From the NCBI GenBank assembly GCA_031270785.1, contig JAISWM010000015.1, positions 1 to 10,864 on the forward strand: a stretch of 10,864 nucleotides of DNA, written 5' to 3'. Origin of the DNA: Oscillospiraceae bacterium (lineage in GTDB: Bacteria > Bacillota > Clostridia > Oscillospirales > Acutalibacteraceae). Every line of letters starts with the position of its first letter. The first letter of the stretch is position 1. The translations under genes and the position numbers were made by a program. The notes under the pieces were generated by a model. The model saw only the letters and a list, made by a program, of their open reading frames with translations, searched no databases and was not told the origin of the DNA. Positions 6,150 through 10,864 of this stretch are shown piece after piece.

Positions 6150-6524
6150 ATGATAGAAATAGGATTAGATACAGTAGAAATTTCCAGAATAGAGAAAGCT
6201 ATGAAAAACAAAAATTTTCTTAATTTTATATTAGGGGAGGAAGAGTATGATTTTTTTGGTAAAAAGGGATTCCCTTTGCAAAGTGTAGCAGCTAATTTTT
6301 GCTGCAAGGAAGCTTTTTCTAAGTCTATAAGTACGGGATTTAGAAATTTTAATTTCAGAAACGTACAAATACTTAGAAATGAACTTGGTAAACCATTTTT
6401 TATATTTAGCGGAAACGCTTTGAAGATTGTAAAAGAAAATAAATATAAATTTTCGCTTAGTATTACCCACACAAAAAATTATGCTACAGCGGTAGTAATA
6501 TGTTTTAAGGAGGAAAATTTATAA
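6150..6524 (+). CDS. acpS: holo-[acyl-carrier-protein] synthase (AcpS)
   Basis: AcpS transfers the 4'-phosphopantetheine arm from CoA to apo-ACP, activating ACP for fatty-acid synthesis. The 124-residue protein has standard length. It opens MIEIGLDTVEISRIEKAM, carrying the magnesium-binding aspartate D7. The second signature is NFCCKEAFSKSISTGF, with K53 and E54, in place of the common F-A-A/V-K-E-A-F. ELGKPFF and SLSITHTKNYATA (family S-[IL]-S-H-T/D) follow. The ATG at 6150 gives the family's canonical N-terminus and lies after GGGGGG, which can serve as the ribosome binding site. The stop overlaps the nnrD start by one base (TAATG), so the two are co-translated. No promoter is obvious; an A element fills the space upstream. 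Confidence 0.95.
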   Translation: MIEIGLDTVEISRIEKAMKNKNFLNFILGEEEYDFFGKKGFPLQSVAANFCCKEAFSKSISTGFRNFNFRNVQILRNELGKPFFIFSGNALKIVKENKYKFSLSITHTKNYATAVVICFKEENL

Positions 6525-7417
6525 TGAGTGAAAAATATGAATATATGAGTATGATTAGCTTGGGCATGGTTAAAGAGAAGCTTCCTTGCAGGTATAAAGA
6601 TTCTCACAAAGGTACTTTCGGAACAATGCTTTGCATATCCGGAAGCAGGGGCATGGTCGGAGCAGGAATATTTCCCGTTTTAGCCGCTCTTAAATCGGGG
6701 GTCGGACTTGTCAGAGCCATGATGATTAAATCACTGTATGAGATAGTTAGTAAGGATGTTTTAGAGCCTATATATATTCCGCTGGAGGAAAATTTTGAAG
6801 GTACTGTCTGTGAAAAAGAAATTTCAAAAATAAATCAAAATCTTTGCAAATGCAACAGCGTTGTAGTAGGCTGTGGGATCGGGTGGAATGAAGACTCTAA
6901 AAAAATAGTGGAAGAAGTTATTAAAAACAGCGAAGTACCGGTTATTATTGATGCTGATGGAATAAATGTAATTTCTGAGAATATAAATGTATTAAAGTGC
7001 TCAAAATCCGATATAATTCTTACTCCGCATATTAAAGAATTTTCAAGATTATCCGGTAAAAGCATTGATGAAATAAATGCTGATAAAATACAAATTTCGA
7101 CTGATTTTGCTAAAGAGTATGGTGCAACGTTAGTTTTAAAAGGCCATAGCACTAATGTTATTAGCAAAAAAGGAGATGTGTATGTAAATCCAACGGGCAA
7201 CGCAGGCATGGCTAAAGGCGGCAGCGGCGACGTCCTTGCGGGAATGATAGGTTCATTTTTGGCTCAGAAATTGAGCCCTTTAGACGCGGCTTTATGCGCA
7301 GTTTATTTACACGGATTATGCGCGGATAGATGCGCCGAAAAAACGTCTAAAACTTCTATGCTCCCTACAGATATTATTAACGAACTTCCGAGTTTATTTA
7401 CTGAAATAGAAAAATAG
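6524..7417 (+). CDS. nnrD: ADP-dependent NAD(P)H-hydrate dehydratase (NnrD)
   Basis: The enzyme dehydrates damaged (6S)-NAD(P)HX back to NAD(P)H using ADP. This 297-residue protein is the ribokinase-like dehydratase domain alone. The N-terminal NnrE epimerase domain, fused to it in many bacteria as Nnr/YjeF, is missing. Motifs are KGTFGTMLCISGS near residue 29, DADGIN (143-148), LTPHIKEFSRL (166-176), LKGHST (205-210) and NPTGNAGMAKGGSGDVLAG (222-240), which holds the catalytic D236. AAGGAGG at 6507-6513 stands 10 bases before the ATG. acpS next to an nnr gene is a common Firmicutes arrangement. Its TAG stop (7415-7417) overlaps the first base of an A element. Confidence 0.93.
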   Translation: MSEKYEYMSMISLGMVKEKLPCRYKDSHKGTFGTMLCISGSRGMVGAGIFPVLAALKSGVGLVRAMMIKSLYEIVSKDVLEPIYIPLEENFEGTVCEKEISKINQNLCKCNSVVVGCGIGWNEDSKKIVEEVIKNSEVPVIIDADGINVISENINVLKCSKSDIILTPHIKEFSRLSGKSIDEINADKIQISTDFAKEYGATLVLKGHSTNVISKKGDVYVNPTGNAGMAKGGSGDVLAGMIGSFLAQKLSPLDAALCAVYLHGLCADRCAEKTSKTSMLPTDIINELPSLFTEIEK

Positions 7418-7460
7418 GTGGTGGTTCAAATTAGCTGATAATATCTTTCCCCACGCTGAT
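7417..7460 (+). repeat. A-type repeat, left half only
   Basis: It starts GGTGGTGGTTCAAATTAG in the nnrD stop codon and continues GATAATATCTTTCCCCACG. The hairpin's right side and the right arm are missing, and another A copy begins at 7464. Confidence 0.7.
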
Positions 7461-7463
7461 TCG

Positions 7464-7549
7464 GGCCGTGTCTCAAAATAGTTGAAATTTCTTCTTTCCC
7501 CCAGCCTATGGCGGGGGGAGACATTATCAATTAATTTGGATCACTAACC
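7464..7549 (-). mobile_element. A-type palindromic repeat, reversed
   Basis: An 86-bp copy running GGCCGTGTCTCAAAATAG, then CCCCCAGCC-TAT-GGCGGGGGG, then ATTATCAATTAATTTGGATC and CTAACC. The flanks CTGATTCG and CAAACTCG agree at five of eight positions, perhaps a decayed duplication. Confidence 0.75.
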
Positions 7550-7556
7550 CAAACTC

Positions 7557-7643
7557 GGCCGTGTCTCAAAATAATTGAAACTTTTTCTTTTTCCCCCGAC
7601 TACGGCGGGGGAAAAAAGAAGTTTTAGCTGTTGAGGCATAGCC
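7557..7643. repeat. A-type repeat built from two right arms
   Basis: The left arm reads GGCCGTGTCTCAAAATAATT, a reversed A right arm. The right part runs AGAAGTTTTAGCTGTTGAGG to GCATAGCC, which is an A right arm in forward orientation. The core is CCCCCG-ACTA-CGGCGGGGG. The result is an almost perfect 87-bp palindrome, as expected from recombination between two oppositely oriented copies. Confidence 0.65.
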
Positions 7644-7661
7644 CACCGTGCCATCAACACA

Positions 7662-8585
7662 TCAGTCGAACGCAAGAATCTTTTCAATTTCTTTCATCGC
7701 GGCTTCTGATGGGACCATAGACTTTGGGTCTTCGCGATCTAAGCGTCTTTTTCTTAATAGACCACCATACCTTATTCCATCTAAGGACGTATACTTATAA
7801 TACCAATAGCCGCATAACCCCAACATACGGTATGCGAGGTCTCTGTCGTCATAGAACAATTTTTTCTCTTCTGCCGTCATATTAGAGGGAGGTTTCCGAT
7901 CTTTGTAATCCGTCAGGGTGGTACTTATTTCCCGCAGTTTGTCTCTTGCACCATCAACCCGGGAGTTAAATGAGGCACGAGTTTTGCTATAGGCTTTCTT
8001 GCACAAACCCTCCTCCTCATACAATTGCATTCTTTGCTTGAGAAGATTTATGCATTGCTCGTACTTCGCTATTGTATCATTGTATTGCTTGGTATAATTG
8101 ACTATGTGATTCTTCCCACAATCCTTGTCATATGCCTCCTGGCCATATTCTTTGATATATGCCTCGCGATTTTGCTCGAGCTCTTGCTTGATGTCTTCCG
8201 GTTTTTTAATACTCTTGAGATTGTTTTCTATGCGTCTTATAGTTTGATCACAAGGCGAACTGTAGGCAATCATATCCTCAGGAATGTCATAAACACCTTT
8301 TGTGGTCTTTAGTGCGGAGTAATCTGTGTCCTGCATCGCAGAATGAATTTCGTTCAACTTATCCTCTATCTCACGTAGTGTTTTTCTTATTCTTTCTGAG
8401 TCATTGGAGATAACCTTAAATTTAACACCCGCCTCATGGCGTATGTCCCAGGCAATTTTTTTTAAACTTGCCATCTCCTTGAGTATCGATCCCACCACCA
8501 CCCCCTTAACACATCGTGAATTTGGATACTGCTTCTTCAGCTTTTCAAAATCGTTTGCTATGTTTGCTAGTCTCGTAATTGCCAT
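7662..8585 (-). CDS. hypothetical protein, helical and highly charged
   Basis: I do not recognise this 307-residue protein. It has no signal peptide or membrane segment. Lys, Arg, Glu and Asp are abundant and evenly spread, and predicted-looking helices run through most of it (for example KTLREIEDKLNEIH, then EDIKQELEQNREAY and INLLKQRMQLYEEEG), suggesting a cytoplasmic coiled-coil or helical bundle. A tyrosine-rich patch (LCGYWYYKYTS) lies near the end. The start is ATG 8585 because AAAGGA lies about 10 bases upstream. The longer frame to 8735 begins inside an A element and would add 50 residues, the first of them repeat-encoded. A good promoter lies at 8761-8788, so the gene is probably expressed. 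It could be a lineage-specific or acquired gene. Confidence 0.75.
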   Translation of the reverse strand: MAITRLANIANDFEKLKKQYPNSRCVKGVVVGSILKEMASLKKIAWDIRHEAGVKFKVISNDSERIRKTLREIEDKLNEIHSAMQDTDYSALKTTKGVYDIPEDMIAYSSPCDQTIRRIENNLKSIKKPEDIKQELEQNREAYIKEYGQEAYDKDCGKNHIVNYTKQYNDTIAKYEQCINLLKQRMQLYEEEGLCKKAYSKTRASFNSRVDGARDKLREISTTLTDYKDRKPPSNMTAEEKKLFYDDRDLAYRMLGLCGYWYYKYTSLDGIRYGGLLRKRRLDREDPKSMVPSEAAMKEIEKILAFD

Positions 8586-8666
8586 TACGTCATCATCCTT
8601 TCGTTGTGGATTGCCAACCCGGCTCAGGTTCCGCCGGTCTTTCAGCGTTACTGAGTACATTAAGTT

Positions 8667-8745
8667 GGTGCCAAATATAATTGAAATTTCTTCTTTCACC
8701 ACTGCCACGGGCAGGGGGGGGGAAGATATTATCAACTAATTTTGG
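8667..8745 (-). mobile_element. A-type palindromic repeat in the leader of the 307-aa gene
   Basis: Reversed copy: GGTGCCAAATATAATTGAAA, core CACTGCC-ACG-GGCAGGGGG, then GATATTATCAACTAATTTTG. The pair change CGCC/GGCG to TGCC/GGCA keeps the hairpin. It lies between the promoter (8761-8788) and the start codon (8585). Confidence 0.75.
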
Positions 8746-8760
8746 CTACAATCTATTCAT

Positions 8761-8788
8761 ATTATACATATTCATTGAAAAAAATCAA
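8761..8788 (-). promoter_or_regulatory. promoter of the 307-aa gene
   Basis: On the minus strand TTGATT (8783-8788) and TATAAT (8761-8766) are separated by 16 bases. Transcription would start near 8754 and carry the A element in a leader of about 170 bases. Inverted copies TTCATTGAA (8771-8779, in the spacer) and TTCAATGAA (8822-8830) could be operator halves, but that is speculative. Confidence 0.5.
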
Positions 8789-8868
8789 GTTTTAAATATT
8801 TTTTTGACAAAATAATGCAAATTCAATGAATTAAACGCAGGCGAAAATGACCATATTGATACTTTTGA

Positions 8869-8904
8869 GGTCATGCTCTAAAAATATATTATCAATTAAT
8901 TCGG
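8869..8904 (-). repeat. A-type repeat with its core deleted
   Basis: GGTCATGCTCTAAAA, the reversed A right end, joins directly to ATATTATCAATTAATTCGG, the reversed A left arm. The GC hairpin is missing, leaving a 36-bp scar. Confidence 0.6.
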
Positions 8905-8909
8905 AACAC

Positions 8910-8944
8910 AATTATCGCCCCGCCGGCAAAGCGGGGCGATAATT
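8910..8944. terminator. perfect 14-bp GC-rich hairpin, possible terminator
   Basis: AATTATCGCCCCGC and GCGGGGCGATAATT pair perfectly around the 7-base loop CGGCAAA. There is no T-run on either side, so intrinsic termination is uncertain. It lies downstream of def and upstream of the 307-aa gene's promoter, where a terminator would make sense. The arms differ from the A, B and C cores. Confidence 0.35.
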
Positions 8945-8950
8945 ATCAAA

Positions 8951-8982
8951 ATTTAAACTTTTTTCAAACACAACAGTTATAA
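8951..8982. repeat. B/C-type repeat end fragment
   Basis: TTTTTTCAAACACAACAGTTAT resembles a reversed C left terminus (CAAACGAAACAGCTATA at 1563-1579). Only this end is left, directly before the A insertion at 8990. Confidence 0.4.
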
Positions 8983-8989
8983 AAAAATC

Positions 8990-9078
8990 GGTAGTGGCCA
9001 AAATTAATTGATAATGTCTTTCACCCCCGCCTATGGCGGGGGCAAAAAAAGGAATTTCAACTGTTTTAAGACACGACC
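8990..9078 (+). mobile_element. A-type palindromic repeat with perfect 8-bp target duplication
   Basis: This 89-bp element starts GGTAGTGGCCAAAATTAATT and ends AAGACACGACC, with core CCCCCGCC-TAT-GGCGGGGG. It is bracketed by AAAAAATC at 8982-8989 and 9079-9086. The right duplicate ends one base from the def stop codon, so the element lies immediately downstream of def. Confidence 0.92.
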
Positions 9079-9087
9079 AAAAAATCA

Positions 9088-9708
9088 CTACACAAATAAG
9101 GGAATAATGTAAGGAGAGGCAAAATATCCCACCAAGCCCCCAAGTATTGCTAATGCCACAGCCGCAACTACAATCTTGGCAATGATGCGTTTGGTTGTAT
9201 AAATACGTTTTGCAATGTCTGTAAATAATACTCCGTTCATATGATCGTATTCATGGCATATAATTCGCGCCTCATCGCCGTCAGCTTCAAATTCGAATTT
9301 TTCTCCATTTTCATCAAACGCTGTTCCTTTTATGTATGCGGACCTTACAACTTCTCCCCATAAACCAGGTTGGGAAATACTTCTTTCTATTGAAATTTGT
9401 TCTCCTTTTCGAATAGTTATTACGGGGTTAACATATTCGGTTATTTCGCCGTCATATTTTACTATAAAGACGCGCTCCTCTCTACCAATTTGCGACGCAG
9501 CGAGTCCTACGCAGCCGTGTTTCTCCATGGTATCATACATGTCATCAAGTAATTCGCTTAGGCTTTCATCAAAATCTGTAACTCTGAGACCAAAATTTCT
9601 GAGTATAAGGTTGTCAGATTTAACCACATCCCGCACTTTTGCACCAGTACTGAACACCGAAGTAAGCAACAAAGAAAGACTAAAAACCATTGAAAGAAAT
9701 TTTTTCAT
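9088..9708 (-). CDS. peptide deformylase homologue with signal peptide, C-terminal membrane segment and altered motif II
   Basis: The domain is clearly peptide deformylase, which normally removes formyl from new N-terminal methionines. Motif I is CVGLAASQIG, keeping G68 and Q73. Motif III HEYDH (152-156) keeps both metal-binding histidines and the catalytic E153. Motif II, normally E-G-C-L-S, reads E-R-S-I-S (108-112), so the metal-ligand cysteine is a serine. Two features are foreign to the family. The N-terminus is a signal-peptide-like stretch (KK, then FLSMVFSLSLLLTSVFS, possible cleavage after A23). The C-terminus has a membrane segment (about 175-197, IVVAAVALAILGGLVGYFA). The start is ATG 9708; the preceding GTG at 9717 adds M-W-R. 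A strong promoter lies just upstream, so this is not an unexpressed pseudogene. It is probably not the housekeeping enzyme; exported location and activity are inference. Confidence 0.88.
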   Translation of the reverse strand: MKKFLSMVFSLSLLLTSVFSTGAKVRDVVKSDNLILRNFGLRVTDFDESLSELLDDMYDTMEKHGCVGLAASQIGREERVFIVKYDGEITEYVNPVITIRKGEQISIERSISQPGLWGEVVRSAYIKGTAFDENGEKFEFEADGDEARIICHEYDHMNGVLFTDIAKRIYTTKRIIAKIVVAAVALAILGGLVGYFASPYIIPLFV

Positions 9709-9741
9709 TCTCCACACCCCATATAATTTTTTGTTAATTTA

Positions 9742-9770
9742 ATTATAACATGTTAAAAGTAATAAGTCAA
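9742..9770 (-). promoter_or_regulatory. sigma-A-type promoter of the deformylase-like gene
   Basis: On the minus strand TTGACT (9765-9770) and TATAAT (9742-9747) are separated by exactly 17 bases. Transcription would start about 27 bases before the ATG. This is the best promoter in the window. A B element begins 5 bases upstream of the -35. Confidence 0.7.
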
Positions 9771-9774
9771 GAGA

Positions 9775-9974
9775 TATAGTAAAAATTTTTCGGTAGTGGT
9801 CCAAATTAATTGATAATATCTCTCACCCCCGCCATAGGCGTGGGTAAAAGAAGGAATTTCAACTATTTTGACCCACAACCATTTTTTCAAACAGTGACTT
9901 TCTTGTTCTTTCTCCCGCAAGCCGACGGGGGAAAAACGCAAATAATACCAGGTTTCTATATAATTTTTGCTATA
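9775..9974 (+). mobile_element. B-type palindromic repeat interrupted by an A element
   Basis: The left end TATAGTAAAAATTTTT (9775-9790) continues after the A insertion as TTTTTTCAAACAGTGACTTT, with core CTCCCGCAAGCCGACGGGGG, and ends TTTTTGCTATA at 9974. Without the A element and its duplication it is about 103 bp, matching intact B copies. The right end forms TGCTATAAT, an extended -10 motif pointing outward. Confidence 0.8.
9792..9880 (+). mobile_element. A-type palindromic repeat inserted in a B element
   Basis: This 89-bp copy starts GGTAGTGGTCCAAATTAATT and ends GACCCACAACC, with core CCCCCGCC-ATA-GGCGTGGG. Its flanks are AATTTTTC (9784-9791) and ATTTTTTC (9881-9888), an 8-bp duplication with one difference in a T-run. 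Confidence 0.88.
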
Positions 9975-9975
9975 A

Positions 9976-10187
9976 TATAGCTGTTTCGTTTGAAAAGCGT
10001 CTGATTTTTAGGTAGTGGTCCAAATTTATTGATAATATCTCTCACCCCCGCCATAGGCGGGGGAAAAGAAGGAATTTCAACTATTTTGGGGCACGACCGA
10101 TTTTTATGACTTTCTCCCAGCCGACGGCCGGAGAAAGTACACGGATAAATTTACTTTTGAGGACTGTTTTAAATCGTAACAGCTATA
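9976..10187 (+). mobile_element. C-type palindromic repeat interrupted by an A element
   Basis: Left part 9976-10010 (TATAGCTGTTTCGTTTGAAA to CTGATTTTTA) and right part 10107-10187 (TGACTTTCTCCCAGCCGACG to AACAGCTATA) form one C element split by A. Removing A plus one duplicate restores base-for-base spacing with the intact copy at 1463-1579. It starts one base after the B element ends. Confidence 0.9.
10011..10098 (+). mobile_element. A-type palindromic repeat inserted in a C element, perfect 8-bp duplication
   Basis: This 88-bp copy starts GGTAGTGGTCCAAATTTATT and ends GGGGCACGACC, with core CCCCCGCC-ATA-GGCGGGGG. GATTTTTA flanks it at 10003-10010 and 10099-10106. It is close in sequence to the copies at 9792 and 8990. 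Confidence 0.93.
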
Positions 10188-10326
10188 TAGTCATTGCACG
10201 GTTAACCCACACAGGATTTGACGAATTTTCGCCGTCTAGATATGTTTGTATGTCAAAAGAGACGGTATCGGTTTTAGTGCTTGTATTTGAGCTTCTAAAT
10301 TCACCGTCCTTTAAAATAATTGAAAT
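10186..10326 (-). pseudogene. unidentified gene remnant
   Basis: On the minus strand a 47-codon frame runs from an in-frame TGA (10327-10329) to a TAG in the C terminus (10183-10185). It encodes a protein-like stretch including KDGEFRSSNTSTKTDTVSFD and NPVWVNRAMT. The composition looks coding, but it has no start codon and ends in the repeat. I cannot name the family. Like the rarA remnant, its 3' side is cut by a C right end. Confidence 0.3.
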
Positions 10327-10348
10327 TCAACTCCACAAAAATTATAAT
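10320..10348 (+). promoter_or_regulatory. promoter of the MazG-like gene
   Basis: TTGAAA (10320-10325) and TATAAT (10343-10348) are separated by 17 bases. Transcription would start near 10355, giving a short leader with AAAGGAG at 10359-10365, 10 bases before the ATG at 10376. Confidence 0.6.
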
Positions 10349-10375
10349 TTAATAAATGAAAGGAGTAATAAAAAC

Positions 10376-10723
10376 ATGGAAAATCGAAAAACTTTTAACA
10401 AATTAGTAAGAGATAAAATCCCAGAAATACTTGAAAAAAATGGTGCTAAACCTGAAACACAAATTCTTGATGACAGTACATATTTAAAATTGTTGGACGA
10501 AAAATTGTTAGAAGAATGTAAAGAAGTTATCAATGCTGAAGACAGCAATTCAAAAATTGAAGAACTTGCTGATATATTGGAGGTAATTAGAGCAATTTTC
10601 GATACCTTAAACGTAACATTTGAGCAGATTGAAAAAGTAAGATTAGAAAAACAAGAAAAAAGAGGAGCATTCAAATCTAAAATTCTACTTAAATCTGCTG
10701 TTATCGTTGAAAAATTGAAATAG
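10376..10723 (+). CDS. MazG-superfamily nucleoside triphosphate pyrophosphohydrolase (stand-alone)
   Basis: This 115-residue all-alpha protein resembles the house-cleaning NTP pyrophosphohydrolases often annotated phosphoribosyl-ATP pyrophosphohydrolase-like. These hydrolyse nucleoside triphosphates to the monophosphate and diphosphate. It opens with the family's KLVRDKIPEILEKNG (about 9-23), followed by TYLKLLDEKLLEE. The metal-binding helices carry E47-x2-E50 and E63-x2-D66 (IEELADILEVI). The end has EKQEKRGAFKSKILL, matching the family's K-x-x-x-R-G-G-F. ATG 10376 is set by AAAGGAG 10 bases upstream; the frame stays open further upstream through a C element but lacks support there. It is monocistronic with its own promoter. 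The true substrate cannot be read from sequence. Confidence 0.88.
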   Translation: MENRKTFNKLVRDKIPEILEKNGAKPETQILDDSTYLKLLDEKLLEECKEVINAEDSNSKIEELADILEVIRAIFDTLNVTFEQIEKVRLEKQEKRGAFKSKILLKSAVIVEKLK

Positions 10724-10808
10724 CCTAAATCATAGCAACAAAGTCAATAGATCTCCTCGGAAACTTATGATACAATAACAGAACCGAGACAGAACGGAGG
10801 ACCAAAAA

Positions 10809-10864
10809 ATGAACCATTTTGAAAAAACAAATACCCTTAGCAATGAGAATTTCAAACAAATAAT
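10809..10864 (+). CDS. start of a gene running off the window, possibly a transposase
   Basis: ATG 10809 follows GGAGG (10796-10800) by 8 bases. The first 18 codons read M-N-H-F-E-K-T-N-T-L-S-N-E-N-F-K-Q-I. This N-terminus recalls IS5-like DDE transposases that begin with a short helix-turn-helix (pattern x-L-S-x-E-x-F-K), but 18 residues cannot settle it. An extended -10, TGATACAAT, lies at 10768-10776. If it is an insertion sequence, its left end lies between 10724 and 10760. Confidence 0.4.
   Translation, partial: MNHFEKTNTLSNENFKQI

Noticed and set aside
1258..10187. A CRISPR array or regularly spaced repeat array
   Set aside because: Copies are irregularly spaced, occur in both orientations, are nested, and have inverted-repeat ends with target duplications. 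There is no leader and no cas gene.
10106..10375. In-frame upstream extension of the MazG-like gene by 90 codons
   Set aside because: It passes through the C element and the antisense of a gene remnant. A strong promoter, ribosome binding site and the family's N-terminus all place the start at 10376.

Overview
The window looks like a chromosome segment of a low-GC Gram-positive bacterium of the Clostridia type. The evidence is AT-rich codon use, strong AGGAGG-type ribosome binding sites, TTGACA/TATAAT promoters, a ylxR-ylxQ-infB cluster and an acpS-nnrD pair. Real genes are separated by unusually long spacers packed with short palindromic repeats. Recognisable gene remnants (the 3' end of rarA, a possible cysteine desulfurase tail and one unidentified tail) suggest a genome in decay with expanding repeats, as in a host-restricted or endosymbiotic lineage. 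That lifestyle is inference.

Layout. 1-270: a C-type repeat cutting off the 3' end of a rarA remnant (minus strand). 313-1221: ispH (minus). 1222-2019: a repeat field. 2020-2095: tRNA-Ala(GGC). 2096-2860: a possible cysteine desulfurase remnant and more repeats. 2875-5835: ylxR, ylxQ and infB (plus), with ylxR apparently starting at ATT. 5836-6149: a repeat composite. 6150-7417: acpS and nnrD, overlapping by one base. 7417-7643: three A-type repeats. 7662-8585: an unidentified 307-aa protein (minus). 8586-9087: promoter, repeats and a perfect hairpin. 9088-9708: an exported or membrane-anchored peptide deformylase homologue lacking the metal-binding cysteine (minus). 9709-10375: nested repeats and a gene remnant. 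10376-10723: a MazG-superfamily pyrophosphohydrolase. 10809-10864: the first codons of another gene, possibly a transposase.

Three repeat families are named here A, B and C. All have terminal inverted repeats and a central GC-rich hairpin of the form CCCCCGCC-NNN-GGCGGGGG (or CTCCCAGCC/GGCTGGGAG in C) whose loop triplet varies between copies. Family A is about 88 bp and behaves as a non-autonomous transposable element. Three copies are flanked by perfect 8-bp direct repeats and one by a near-perfect pair. One copy sits inside a C element and another inside a B element, so A moved more recently. B and C share TATAGC-type ends and are probably related. Roughly a fifth of the window is repeat by eye.

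Housekeeping content covers isoprenoid synthesis (IspH), translation initiation and RNA metabolism (IF-2, YlxR, YlxQ), acyl-carrier-protein activation (AcpS), repair of hydrated NAD(P)H (NnrD) and nucleotide sanitation (MazG-like). The strongest leads are the A/B/C repeat system, the altered deformylase and the ylxR start. I see no defence island, CRISPR array or secondary-metabolite cluster.
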